NCBI GenBank assembly: GCA_900313355.1
Contig: OMQZ01000074.1
Span: 1 to 22,780 of the forward strand
Reading direction: 5' to 3'
Length of the DNA stretch: 22,780 bases
DNA from: an uncultured Rhodospirillaceae bacterium
GTDB taxonomy: Bacteria > Pseudomonadota > Alphaproteobacteria > RF32 > CAG-239
In this document: positions 7,856 through 15,722 of the stretch, in pieces
Numbering within the stretch: position 1 is the first letter of the stretch
How the letters are laid out: every line of letters starts with the position of its first letter
The notes under the pieces: generated by a model
Told to the model about the DNA's origin: nothing
Seen by the model: the letters and a program-made list of their open reading frames with translations, nothing else
The model's database searches: none
Made by a program: the position numbers and the translations under genes

Positions 7856-8722
7856 CTATTTCATTTTATTTTTGAAATATTTAAAGAAATCGGAATCAGG
7901 CGAGAGAACAAGTTTATTATTCCCATCCGCTATTGACTGGCGATACGCTTCCATTGAACGATAAAAAGCATAAAATTCAGGATCTTTACCGGCGGCTTTG
8001 TTCCATATGGATGTTGCCGTTTTATCACCCTCACCTTTGATAATTTGAGCTTGTTTTTCAGCTTCTGCCAAAATAATCGTACTTTCTTTGTCTGCCGTCG
8101 CTCTGATTTGAAGAGCTGCTTGTTGCCCCTGTGCACGTGCTTCTTTTGCATCACGTTCGCGCTCTGCCTTCATACGATCATTTATGGCTTGTAAAACCTC
8201 TATCGGTAAATCTGCACGTCGAATTCGAACCTCAGCAACCTTCACCCCGATTTGTGCTGCATCATTTTTAACGGCATTTGAGATGTCGGACATAATCTGA
8301 GAACGCTTTTCTGAGAGTAATTCTTGGAGTGTAATTCGGCCCAAAACATTTCTCACGGAAGAATTGACGATTTCTTCTAACTTGCTTTGAGCTTGCAATT
8401 CTGTCCGAACTGTTTGATAAAAGCGTAAAGGATCAACTATTTGATAACGTGTAAAGCTGTCTACATCCAAACGCTTTTTATCTCCCAACACAATTTCTTG
8501 AGCCGGCGGATCCAAATTTAATAAACGCGTATCATAATAGACAACATTTTGAATGAAAGGCACCTTCATTTTTAAGCCGGCTTCCTGAACAACACGAACA
8601 GGCTCACCAAACTGCAAAACAATGGCTTGTTCAACCTGATTGACCACATAAAGCGATCCTGAAAGTGTTATCACAATTAATACCACTAATGCAAAAACGA
8701 TATATCTGATCTGATTTTTCAT
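7856..8722 (-). CDS. hflC: HflC, membrane regulator of FtsH protease (SPFH/band 7)
   Basis: HflC forms a large periplasmic cage with HflK around FtsH. The protein is 288 aa from ATG 8722 (MKNQIRYIVFALVVLIVITL). It has one N-terminal membrane helix (about 6-25), then a band 7/SPFH domain (VNQVEQAIVLQFGEPVRVV, GLKMKVPFIQNVVYYDTRLL) and a long Ala/Glu/Lys coiled region (RMKAERERDAKEARAQGQQA). The in-frame start at 8827 lies inside hflK and would add 35 residues without a family match. The ATG at 8722 has AAGGAG 7 nt away, and that site overlaps the hflK TAA. Confidence 0.95.
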   Translation of the reverse strand: MKNQIRYIVFALVVLIVITLSGSLYVVNQVEQAIVLQFGEPVRVVQEAGLKMKVPFIQNVVYYDTRLLNLDPPAQEIVLGDKKRLDVDSFTRYQIVDPLRFYQTVRTELQAQSKLEEIVNSSVRNVLGRITLQELLSEKRSQIMSDISNAVKNDAAQIGVKVAEVRIRRADLPIEVLQAINDRMKAERERDAKEARAQGQQAALQIRATADKESTIILAEAEKQAQIIKGEGDKTATSIWNKAAGKDPEFYAFYRSMEAYRQSIADGNNKLVLSPDSDFFKYFKNKMK

Positions 8723-8732
8723 TTTTTTCTCC

Positions 8733-9836
8733 TTATTTTGTAGCAGGAATAACTTCACGCAACTTGTTGTCGTTTGAGCCAATCGGCAGAATCGGCAAAA
8801 CATTTGAGCCTTTTGAAGAAGAATCAATCACAACCGTTTCTGATTTTGAAAGAACCTTTTCCATTGTTTCCAAATAAAGCCTTGTTGATGTTACCGCCTT
8901 ACCTTCCTGATATGCATTCAAAACAGAAATAAAACGCTCTGCATCACCTTTTGCCTTGTTGATAACAGCTTCTTTATATGCCTCTGCTTCTTGAACTCGT
9001 TTAACAGCCTCGCCTTTTGCTTTTGGCAAAACTTCGTTTCTATATGCCTCTGCCTCATTTTTGAAACGTTCCTGATCCGCTTTTGCACGTTGTACCTCAT
9101 TAAAGGCATCGACCACCTGCTTTGGCGGATCAGCTTTTTGTAGTTTGACGCGCACGATCACAATACCCGCCCCAAAATCATCCATCAGCTTTTGTAATTC
9201 TTCTTTTGTTTCAGCCTCAACCTTACCGCGATCGCCTGTGATAATCGGTTGCATTTCACTTTGTCCGACAATTTCGCGTAAAACGGACTGGGCTGCCACC
9301 CGAACCGTCACATCCGGACTTCTGACATTAAATAAATAATCTTTTGCATCCTTGATTTTCCAAACAACGGTTAAGTTGATGTCAACAATGTTCTCGTCTC
9401 CGGTTAACATATGGCTTTCCGTGAATGAATTTAATGCCACGCTGGCGTGATTGCTGTTCATATATCTGTTTTGAGAGGTATTTTCGGCTACACCCAGATT
9501 GATGCTTCGCTCTTGTGTCACATTAACTTTAATCACACTTTCGATAGGATACGGCAAATGGTAATGCAATCCTGCATCAGTTGTAACAACATATTTTCCA
9601 AAACGAAGTACAACGCCTTGTTCGCTTGGCTGAACCTGATAGAACCCGGATGCAAGCCATAATAACAAAATAGCAGAAAAAATTAATTTTATTTGCATTT
9701 TGAAATCATTTTTCGAGCCGTTTAGTTTAGCTATTTTAATGGGTGAAACAATTTTCATTTTTCTTGTTGCTTCCCCGTTTGCTTCCCACGATTGCGGCGG
9801 CAAGTCTTCTTCCCAAGGATTATTTTTTTTAGCCAT
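8733..9836 (-). CDS. hflK: HflK, membrane regulator of FtsH protease (SPFH/band 7)
   Basis: Partner of HflC in the FtsH-HflKC complex. The protein is 367 aa from ATG 9836 (MAKKNNPWEEDLPPQ; the NPWEE start is typical of alphaproteobacterial HflK). A cytoplasmic leader of about 48 residues is followed by a membrane helix (QIKLIFSAILLLWLASGFYQV), the SPFH domain (QPSEQGVVLRFGKYV, GLHYHLPYPIE) and the coiled-coil region. The in-frame ATG at 9869 is disfavoured because nothing like a ribosome binding site precedes it, whereas 9836 has AGGA about 9 nt upstream. First gene of hflK-hflC-degP-holC. Confidence 0.94.
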   Translation of the reverse strand: MAKKNNPWEEDLPPQSWEANGEATRKMKIVSPIKIAKLNGSKNDFKMQIKLIFSAILLLWLASGFYQVQPSEQGVVLRFGKYVVTTDAGLHYHLPYPIESVIKVNVTQERSINLGVAENTSQNRYMNSNHASVALNSFTESHMLTGDENIVDINLTVVWKIKDAKDYLFNVRSPDVTVRVAAQSVLREIVGQSEMQPIITGDRGKVEAETKEELQKLMDDFGAGIVIVRVKLQKADPPKQVVDAFNEVQRAKADQERFKNEAEAYRNEVLPKAKGEAVKRVQEAEAYKEAVINKAKGDAERFISVLNAYQEGKAVTSTRLYLETMEKVLSKSETVVIDSSSKGSNVLPILPIGSNDNKLREVIPATK

Positions 9837-9861
9837 TTGAGCATTCCTATTAAAATTTTTG

Positions 9862-9889
9862 TTGACCATCTGCTATAAAATAATATAAA
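9862..9889 (+). promoter_or_regulatory. Candidate sigma70-like promoter for mrp
   Basis: TTGACC, 16-nt spacer, TATAAA in the hflK/mrp divergent gap, about 55 nt before the mrp ATG. The -35 matches five of six consensus bases. No operator for an Fe-S regulator is evident. Confidence 0.5.
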
Positions 9890-9915
9890 TATATCTTAAA
9901 AACAACGTCACACAA
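9888..9915 (-). promoter_or_regulatory. Candidate promoter for hflK-hflC-degP-holC
   Basis: Minus strand TTGTGT, 16-nt spacer, TATATT, giving a leader of about 45 nt before the hflK ATG. It overlaps the -10 region of the divergent mrp promoter, so the two could interfere. The AT-rich setting makes chance matches likely. Confidence 0.4.
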
Positions 9916-9944
9916 ACTGATATCCACATTGTATAGGAATTTAT

Positions 9945-10934
9945 ATGTCCGATATTGAACAGATTATCAAAAACTATTTTCCCGCAGAACATATCGAAAA
10001 CATTCAAAACATTGACGGGCGCTTGATTATTACCTTAATTGATACGCCCGAAAATATTTCAAAAGCGGAAGAATTGAAAAAAGAACTTTTGAAAACAGAA
10101 GGTGTTTTAAAAGCAACAGTTATCTTTACACGCAAAAAAGCTTCTCCGACAACGCCGGGAATCGAAAAGTGGGATATGAAAAACATCAAACATATTATCG
10201 GCGTTGCATCAGGCAAAGGCGGCGTCGGAAAGTCAACGACTGCGGTTAATCTTGCTTTAGCGCTTGCCAACTTAGGGCAAAAGGTTGCTGTCTTTGATGC
10301 GGATATTTACGGTCCTTCTTTGCCGACAATGTTATCTTTTGAAAACACCCCGCCTGTTTCTTATGACGGCAAAACATTTGAGCCCTTTGAAAACTTCGGT
10401 GTCAAAGCAATGTCAATCGGCTCACTTATTGACCGTGACACACCTCTTATTTGGCGTGGTTCGAAAGCCTGCGGTGCGATTGAACAAATGCTCAAAGAAA
10501 CAAACTGGGGCGAGCTTGATATTATGGTGATTGATATGCCTCCCGGAACCGGCGACATTCAAATAACCCTTTCTCAACGCATTGACTTTGATGGTGTTGT
10601 GATTGTTTCAACGCCTCAAGATATTGCCCTCATTGATGCCGTCAAAGGCGTGAATATGTTTGAAAAAATAAACGTAAAGATTTTAGGTCTTATCCAAAAT
10701 ATGGCTTATTATATTTGTCCTGATTGCGGCAAAAAGGCTTATATATTCGGTGAGAACGGCACAAAAGACACAGCATCTCGTTTAGGGCAACAATTTTTAG
10801 GTGAGATTCCGCTTGATGTTTCCATTCGCGAAAATGCTGACGCCGGAACACCTGTTGTTGCCGCAGATCCTGACGGGGCTCAAACAAAAGCCTATGAAGA
10901 AATTGCTCAAAAAATCTTAAAAGCGCTGTCATAA
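9945..10934 (+). CDS. mrp: Mrp/ApbC family Fe-S cluster carrier ATPase
   Basis: P-loop ATPase that carries and transfers Fe-S clusters to target proteins. The protein is 329 aa. An N-terminal MIP18/DUF59-like segment (1-65) is followed by the deviant Walker A GKGGVGKSTT (about 90-99), a DADIYGPSLP switch region, VIDMPPGTGD, and the CxxC pair Cys258/Cys261 (YICPDCGKKAYIFG) that binds the bridging cluster in a dimer. The usual conserved residues of the DUF59 part are poorly kept. The ATG has AGGA about 8 nt upstream. It stands alone, transcribed away from hflK and ended by its own hairpin. It complements SufBCD in the same window. Confidence 0.95.
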   Translation: MSDIEQIIKNYFPAEHIENIQNIDGRLIITLIDTPENISKAEELKKELLKTEGVLKATVIFTRKKASPTTPGIEKWDMKNIKHIIGVASGKGGVGKSTTAVNLALALANLGQKVAVFDADIYGPSLPTMLSFENTPPVSYDGKTFEPFENFGVKAMSIGSLIDRDTPLIWRGSKACGAIEQMLKETNWGELDIMVIDMPPGTGDIQITLSQRIDFDGVVIVSTPQDIALIDAVKGVNMFEKINVKILGLIQNMAYYICPDCGKKAYIFGENGTKDTASRLGQQFLGEIPLDVSIRENADAGTPVVAADPDGAQTKAYEEIAQKILKALS

Positions 10935-10947
10935 CAGCGCTTTTTTT
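10920..10947 (+). terminator. Rho-independent terminator of mrp
   Basis: Stem AAAGCGCTGT / ACAGCGCTTT with a CATA loop and a run of seven T. The stem begins inside the last codons of mrp and contains its TAA stop. Confidence 0.88.
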
Positions 10948-11103
10948 ATACCCGAATCGTCAAAGAAAAAGGAACCTTAAATTTTTACGATTCCTCTGAT
11001 TTCATTCTATTAAAAATTTGTTTAAAAATCAATTAATTTAAAAACTCAAAAAGTGTAAAAAAAATAGGTTCGTTTTTTCTTTTCGCTTTATAGGAGAAAA
11101 CAT

Positions 11104-11241
11104 ATGAATGATAAAGGCAGAAGTATGGTTGAGATGCTGGGCGTTTTAGCGATTGAAGGCAATTCTGAATGTAATTCTTCAAACAATATCACCCTAAAAA
11201 ATATTGTTCCAGATGGTTTCTTAAAAAAGCCTCTCATTTGA
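11104..11241 (+). pseudogene. Remnant of a prepilin-like gene (short 45-aa reading frame)
   Basis: A good ribosome binding site (TAGGAG) precedes ATG 11104. The encoded start, MNDKGRSMVEMLGVLAI, is a type IV prepilin-like N-terminus: cleavage would follow Gly5, with the conserved Glu at +5 (Glu10), then the start of the hydrophobic helix. The helix breaks off after seven or so residues and runs into a polar tail (EGNSECNSSNNITLKNIVPD) that ends at a TGA inside the clpX terminator. Full-length relatives, as I recall them from gut Alphaproteobacteria, continue IIGVLSVGGIAGY and run well over 100 residues. The best reading is an internal in-frame deletion that joined the first codons to a piece of the distal part. 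A real 45-aa peptide is less likely because the helix is too short to span a membrane. About 120 nt upstream, after the mrp terminator, hold no clear promoter. Confidence 0.65.
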
Positions 11242-11254
11242 GAGGCTTTCTTTT
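11226..11254. terminator. Bidirectional terminator, clpX and prepilin remnant
   Basis: An 11-bp perfect stem, AAAGCCTCTCA / TGAGAGGCTTT, flanked by an A run on the left and T-rich sequence on the right, so it can end minus-strand clpX transcripts and plus-strand transcripts. The TGA of the prepilin remnant lies inside the right arm. Confidence 0.88.
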
Positions 11255-12497
11255 AAGCTGATTTGCTTTTTTTCTTTTTGATTAAAACAGGTTTACCACC
11301 ATTGTTGACAACCTTTTCATTGACAATGACTTCGGTCACATCTTTCATGTCCGGAATTTCATACATCAAATCGAGCAAAATTCCTTCCATAATAGCTCTC
11401 AAGCCTCGAGCTCCTGTTTTACGATCGATCGCTTTTTTTGCAATTGCTCTTAAAGCCTCTTCTGTTACCGTCAATTTAACATGTTCCATATCAAAGAGCG
11501 TTGTGTATTGTTTCATTAAAGCATTTTTCGGTTCAGTCATAACTTTAATTAACGCGTCTTCATCCAAATCATTTAATGTTGCAATAATCGGCAAACGTCC
11601 TATGAGTTCCGGAATGAGGCCGAATTTAAGCAAATCTTCTGATTGAACATCTTTTAAGATTTCACCGATTCCGGCTTCTTCTTTGCTTGCGACCTTTGCC
11701 CCAAAACCGATTGACGTGTTTTTACCGCGCTTTCCGATAATTTTTTCAAGTCCGGCAAATGCACCGCCGCAAATAAATAAAATATTTGTTGTGTCAACAT
11801 GCAAAAATTCTTGTTGCGGATGTTTACGTCCACCTTGAGGCGGAACGTTAGCAACCGTCCCTTCAATAATTTTCAAAAGTGCCTGTTGCACACCTTCACC
11901 TGAAACGTCGCGTGTGATTGAAGGCCCGTCTGTTTTGCGTGTGATTTTATCAATCTCATCGATATAAACAATACCGCGTTCTGCCTTTTCGATATCATAA
12001 TCTGCTGCTTGAACCAGCTTCAAGATGATATTTTCAACATCTTCGCCAACGTAGCCGGCTTCTGTTAAGGTTGTGGCATCAGATATTGCAAACGGCACAT
12101 CCAAAATACGTGCCAATGTTTGAGCTAAAAGCGTTTTTCCAGAACCCGTTGAGCCGATTAAAACAACATTTGATTTTGAAACTTCAACATCTTTATGTTC
12201 GGTTTGGCAGTTTAATCTTTTGTAGTGATTATATACCGCAACGGATAAAACTTTTTTTGCTTCGTCTTGACCGATAACATATTGGTCCAAAAAGTTTTTA
12301 ATTTTCGAAGGTGTCGGAAGTTCTCCCTCAAACAAAGGGCCGTGAGATTTTTCTTGATGAAGTTCATCGGCAACAATATTGATACAAACATCAATACATT
12401 CGTCACAAATATAAACACCTCGACCGGCGATTAATTTTTTAACCTCGTTTTGGCTTTTTCCGCAAAAAGAGCAATGCAATTCTTTATCTTCACTCAT
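11253..12497 (-). CDS. clpX: ATP-dependent Clp protease ATP-binding subunit ClpX
   Basis: AAA+ unfoldase that feeds substrates into ClpP. The protein is 414 aa, near the usual 420-425. It has an N-terminal C4 zinc-binding domain (Cys9, Cys12, Cys31, Cys34), Walker A at 115-122 (GSTGSGKT), the GYVG pore loop at 148-151, Walker B around 176-181 ([10 protein letters not shown]), the RKH loop ([10 protein letters not shown]), an IGF loop (TSIGFGAK) for docking to ClpP, and the sensor-2 region ([15 protein letters not shown]). The C-terminus is a Lys-rich tail. Start ATG 12497 has AGGA inside the end-of-clpP spacer. The gene follows clpP by 9 nt. No lon or hupB follows, unlike the common clpP-clpX-lon order. 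Confidence 0.98.
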   Translation of the reverse strand: MSEDKELHCSFCGKSQNEVKKLIAGRGVYICDECIDVCINIVADELHQEKSHGPLFEGELPTPSKIKNFLDQYVIGQDEAKKVLSVAVYNHYKRLNCQTEHKDVEVSKSNVVLIGSTGSGKTLLAQTLARILDVPFAISDATTLTEAGYVGEDVENIILKLVQAADYDIEKAERGIVYIDEIDKITRKTDGPSITRDVSGEGVQQALLKIIEGTVANVPPQGGRKHPQQEFLHVDTTNILFICGGAFAGLEKIIGKRGKNTSIGFGAKVASKEEAGIGEILKDVQSEDLLKFGLIPELIGRLPIIATLNDLDEDALIKVMTEPKNALMKQYTTLFDMEHVKLTVTEEALRAIAKKAIDRKTGARGLRAIMEGILLDLMYEIPDMKDVTEVIVNEKVVNNGGKPVLIKKKKSKSA

Positions 12498-12506
12498 GTT
12501 ACTTCC

Positions 12507-13130
12507 TTATTTTATTTCCATACGATTTTTTACAATTTCATCAATCAAGCCGAATTTTTTTGCTTCAACCGGTGTCATAAAATTATCTCTATCCATCGCT
12601 TTTTCAATGACAGAAAGTTTTTGCCCCGTATTTTGAGCATAAATTTCATTTAAGCGCTTTTTCATATCCAATATAAGCTTAGCTTGGATTTCAATATCCG
12701 TTGCTTGTCCTTTAGCCCCGCCTGAGGGTTGGTGAATCATGATTTGAGAATTCGGCAGTGAAAATCTTTTCCCTTTAGCCCCGCCTGCAAGCAAAAACGA
12801 CCCCATTGAACATGCCTGACCGATGCAAAGTGTTGCCACATCGCAGGAAATATATTGCATTGTGTCATACATTGCCATACCGGATGTAATCACACCACCG
12901 GGCGAGTTGATGTAAAGAAAAATATCTTTTTTCGGATCTTCCGACTCCAAAAACAGTAATTGTGCACAAATAAGAGATGAAACCTCATCATTAACCTCTC
13001 CCGTTAAAAAAATAATACGTTCTTTTAACAGACGAGAATAAATATCAAAAGAACGCTCTCCGCGCGAGGTTTGTTCAATCACCATCGGCACCAACGTATT
13101 ATCAAAAACTTCCATAACACTTTTTTGCAT
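12507..13130 (-). CDS. clpP: ATP-dependent Clp protease proteolytic subunit ClpP
   Basis: Serine peptidase that assembles into a double heptameric barrel with ClpX. The protein is 207 aa from ATG 13130 ([20 protein letters not shown]). The catalytic triad is Ser108 (GQACSMGS), His133 (MIHQPSGG) and Asp182 (MDRDNFM). The residue before the Ser is Cys107 where most ClpPs have Ala. Start 13130 has AAGGA 8 nt upstream; the in-frame start at 13187 would add 19 residues that do not look like ClpP and has no ribosome binding site. It sits divergent from an unassigned gene at 13245. No clear heat-shock promoter (CTTG ... CCCAT) is visible in the 114-nt gap. Confidence 0.97.
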   Translation of the reverse strand: MQKSVMEVFDNTLVPMVIEQTSRGERSFDIYSRLLKERIIFLTGEVNDEVSSLICAQLLFLESEDPKKDIFLYINSPGGVITSGMAMYDTMQYISCDVATLCIGQACSMGSFLLAGGAKGKRFSLPNSQIMIHQPSGGAKGQATDIEIQAKLILDMKKRLNEIYAQNTGQKLSVIEKAMDRDNFMTPVEAKKFGLIDEIVKNRMEIK

Positions 13131-13244
13131 AACGATTTCCTTATAAAAATTACAAATTTTTAATAAATATAGATTATATTTAATCAATAAATCGTAAATA
13201 AAAATAAAATCTTTTCAGATTTTTATAAAAAAGGAGAACTCTTT

Positions 13245-13697
13245 ATGTTTGAGGCAAAAGCACAAAAAAGGCTCAGACCGACTGATTTGGCTTTATATGA
13301 CAATAAACTCAAATTAGATGAGCTGCAAAACTTTGATCCCTTTGAGATTACTGATCTCAACGGGCTTAAAGTGCTTAAATATCCTCTTTTTGAGCCTTAT
13401 TATAAAGTTATTCAATCCTTAAAAGTAACCGATGACAACAATCGTTTTTTGCCAAGCCAGACCGAATCGCTGAAAAAAGACATTTTAAAAGCTTCTAAAC
13501 AAGAAACATATTTAGAGCTCTTATATTTAACCTCTTCGCCTCAAGAAGACCAATATATTGAACTTTTGCAAGAAAAATTATTGCTTAATTTGGTTAATCT
13601 TGTGTTAGATGAAGAATTGCCCACAGACAGAACCTTAAACAGTTTTGAAATTTCACTTGCACAATCTACATTTAAACAAATGCTTCAAAACGCCTAA
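13245..13697 (+). CDS. Unassigned 150-aa protein
   Basis: I do not recognise the family. It has a strong ribosome binding site (AAGGAGAACT) and a clear hairpin terminator, so it is a real gene. The protein is soluble-looking, with no signal peptide, membrane helix or cysteines. It starts FEAKAQKRLRPTDLALYD, has two repeated-looking 'DPFEITDLNGLKVLKYPLFE' and 'PYYKVIQSLKV' strands, then helices rich in Leu, Lys and Glu in the C-terminal half (SLKKDILKASKQETYLELLY; ELLQEKLLLNLVNLVLDEEL). It is transcribed alone, divergent from clpP and convergent with htpG. Its position among chaperone and protease genes suggests nothing firm about function. Confidence 0.75.
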   Translation: MFEAKAQKRLRPTDLALYDNKLKLDELQNFDPFEITDLNGLKVLKYPLFEPYYKVIQSLKVTDDNNRFLPSQTESLKKDILKASKQETYLELLYLTSSPQEDQYIELLQEKLLLNLVNLVLDEELPTDRTLNSFEISLAQSTFKQMLQNA

Positions 13698-13728
13698 ACG
13701 TTTGAAGCATTTATTTATTTTTTTATTT
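13678..13728 (+). terminator. Terminator of the 150-aa gene
   Basis: AAATGCTTC...AAACG pairs with CGTTT...GAAGCATTT around the stop codon with one bulged A, and is followed by a T-rich tract on the + strand. On the minus side the tract is poor in U, so its use by htpG is less certain. Confidence 0.75.
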
Positions 13729-13730
13729 TC

Positions 13731-15566
13731 TTAAATGGCTTTTAAGAGATAGTCACTGAATTTTTCAGCAAAAAATGCCGCATCTGAAACAGCTTCGCCT
13801 TCGGCAATTTTTGCCTGATCCAAAATCAACCTTGCAATATCTGCAACCTTATTTTTATTTTTCTCATCTGTCATCATCTCTGATAATTTGATAATCAGCG
13901 GATGATACGGATTGATTTCTAAAATACGTGTGCTTGCAAAAGCTGTTTGTTGTTGATGATTGCGCATCAGGCGCTCTAAATGAATACTCATTTGCCCGTT
14001 TTCAACATTCAAGGCTGCCGGACTTCTTGTGAGCTTTTCGCTCGGTTCGACTTTGCCGACTTCGTTTTTAAATAACTCAACCATAAAGTCTGTTAATTTC
14101 TTTAAGCTGCCCTCTTCGGCTTTTTTATCCTTGCGCTCGATTTTAAGATCAATATCCGCTGTTGAAATATGTTTCACAGCGAATGTCTTATATGAGGTCA
14201 AAACCTGTGTCCAAAATTCATCAATCGGATCAACAAGAAGCAAAACTTCAATACCTTTTTCTTTAAATGCTTCAAGCTGCGGGTTGTTCTTTAAGGTCGA
14301 AACATCATCACCCGTGATATAATAAATCGCCTTTTGCTCTGCCTGAACACGGCTGATATATTCATCCAATGTTGTGAGCTTTGTGTCATCATTTGTCGAG
14401 GCAAAGAGCGAAAGCGAAGCTACTTCTTCTTTGTTTGAAAAATCTTCATAAATACCTTCTTTGAAAGCCGTTCCGAATGCATTCCAGAATTTTAAGTAGT
14501 CCTCATAATTGCTCATACGCTTTTTGAGTTCTTTTAAGATTCGGCTGACCGTTCCTTGTCTGATTTTCGCGATTAAGGCGTTTTGCTGTAACATTTCACG
14601 CGAGATATTCAGCGGCAAATCGGAGCTGTCGATTACCCCTTTAACAAACCTTAAATATGCCGGCATTAAGCCTTCAACCTTGTCCGAGATGAAAACTTTG
14701 TTCACGTAAAGCTTTAAGCTTTGTTGGCGATCGGGTTGAAACAAATCATAAGGCGCGCTTGAAGGGATATATAAAAGTGCATTGTACTCAATGCTTCCTT
14801 CGGCCTTGAAATGAAGTGTCATCCAAGGATCGTCAAAGTTTTTAGAAACATGATGATAAAATTCTTTATATTGATCTTCGGTGATTTCCGCTTTGTTGCG
14901 TGTCCACAAAGCCGAAGCCGTGTTGACAGTTTCTTCGCCCGCTTTGCCCAAGTTCAAGACAATCGGATATTCCACATGGTCGGAATAAGTGCGTATAATG
15001 TGCCTTAAATAAATCGTATCCGTATAATCTTTGGCATCGTCTTTTAAGAATAATTTGATGTCTGTCCCATTTGTTTCACGCTTTGTTTCTTTGATTTCAA
15101 AACCGTCAAGCCCGTCAGACGTCCATTCATAAGCCTGTTTTTCACCGGCTTTTTTCGTGGTGATTTCAACTTTTTTTGCCACCATAAATGCCGAATAGAA
15201 TCCCACGCCGAATTGACCGATAAGATCAACTGCCGAGCCGTTGTCTTTCATATTTTTCACAAAATCTGCCGTTCCTGATTTTGCAATCGTGCCGATATGA
15301 TTGATAAGATCTTCTTTGTTCATACCGATACCGTTATCCGAAATGGTTAAGGTGTTGTTTTCAGAATCAGGCGTAATTGTGATTTTAAAAGCAGAAGATG
15401 CCTTGACATCAGGGTTTGTGAGGCTCCAAAACTTTAGCTTATCACAAGCATCGCTTGCGTTCGAAATTAATTCGCGCAAGAAAATATATTTTTCAGAATA
15501 AAGTGAATTAATCACAATATCCAAAAGTTTTGCGACTTCTGTTTGAAATTCTATCTTTTCACTCAT
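13731..15566 (-). CDS. htpG: Molecular chaperone HtpG (bacterial Hsp90)
   Basis: ATP-driven dimeric chaperone acting on late folding intermediates. The protein is 611 aa, slightly short of the usual 624-640. The GHKL ATPase domain is complete: Glu32 and Asn36 in FLRELISNASDA, DNGIGM at 77-82, the GTIAKSG lid segment and GQFGVGFYSAFM. The middle domain carries the catalytic Arg loop region (YLRFVKGVIDSSDLPLNISRE). The C-terminal dimerisation domain ends DAAFFAEKFSDYLLKAI. Start 15566 (MSEKIEFQTEVAKLLDIVI) is the family start and has GGAGA about 10 nt upstream. A sigma32-type promoter lies directly before it. Confidence 0.98.
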   Translation of the reverse strand: MSEKIEFQTEVAKLLDIVINSLYSEKYIFLRELISNASDACDKLKFWSLTNPDVKASSAFKITITPDSENNTLTISDNGIGMNKEDLINHIGTIAKSGTADFVKNMKDNGSAVDLIGQFGVGFYSAFMVAKKVEITTKKAGEKQAYEWTSDGLDGFEIKETKRETNGTDIKLFLKDDAKDYTDTIYLRHIIRTYSDHVEYPIVLNLGKAGEETVNTASALWTRNKAEITEDQYKEFYHHVSKNFDDPWMTLHFKAEGSIEYNALLYIPSSAPYDLFQPDRQQSLKLYVNKVFISDKVEGLMPAYLRFVKGVIDSSDLPLNISREMLQQNALIAKIRQGTVSRILKELKKRMSNYEDYLKFWNAFGTAFKEGIYEDFSNKEEVASLSLFASTNDDTKLTTLDEYISRVQAEQKAIYYITGDDVSTLKNNPQLEAFKEKGIEVLLLVDPIDEFWTQVLTSYKTFAVKHISTADIDLKIERKDKKAEEGSLKKLTDFMVELFKNEVGKVEPSEKLTRSPAALNVENGQMSIHLERLMRNHQQQTAFASTRILEINPYHPLIIKLSEMMTDEKNKNKVADIARLILDQAKIAEGEAVSDAAFFAEKFSDYLLKAI

Positions 15567-15599
15567 AGCTCTAAAATCTCCATTATTAAAACATAATTC

Positions 15600-15630
15600 T
15601 TATATGGGATGCAAAATATTCAAACGCAAG
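15600..15630 (-). promoter_or_regulatory. Heat-shock (sigma32/RpoH) promoter of htpG
   Basis: On the minus strand CTTG, an 18-nt spacer, then CCCATATAA. This fits the sigma32 pattern (CTTG at -35, CCCAT-AT at -10) and the looser alphaproteobacterial form. The predicted transcription start leaves a leader of about 27 nt before htpG. An rpoH gene is present at 21327-22226. Confidence 0.78.
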
Positions 15631-15633
15631 AGC

Positions 15634-15662
15634 ATGACTTAAAAAATCTTGTAATTTATAAA
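15634..15662 (+). promoter_or_regulatory. Weak candidate promoter for the antiporter operon
   Basis: ATGACT, 17-nt spacer, TATAAA, about 60 nt before the antiporter ATG in the divergent gap with htpG. It is the best sigma70-like match there, but the region is very AT-rich. Confidence 0.35.
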
Positions 15663-15722
15663 AATATTAATATTTCTTCATTATTATATTTCGCAGCGAT
15701 TTAAAAATAAGGAAAAAAGATT

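Noticed and set aside
10948..11103. Possible small RNA or riboswitch between mrp and the prepilin remnant
   Set aside because: The stretch is AT-rich with no clear stem-loop architecture or promoter; nothing beyond the ribosome site of the remnant can be supported.
11263..11646. 127-aa open frame on the + strand
   Set aside because: Antisense shadow of the clpX C-terminal half.
13131..13244. Possible heat-shock promoter for clpP
   Set aside because: No CTTG element is found on the minus strand in this gap. The many TATA-like strings are expected in such AT-rich DNA and no convincing -35/-10 pair with correct spacing stands out.
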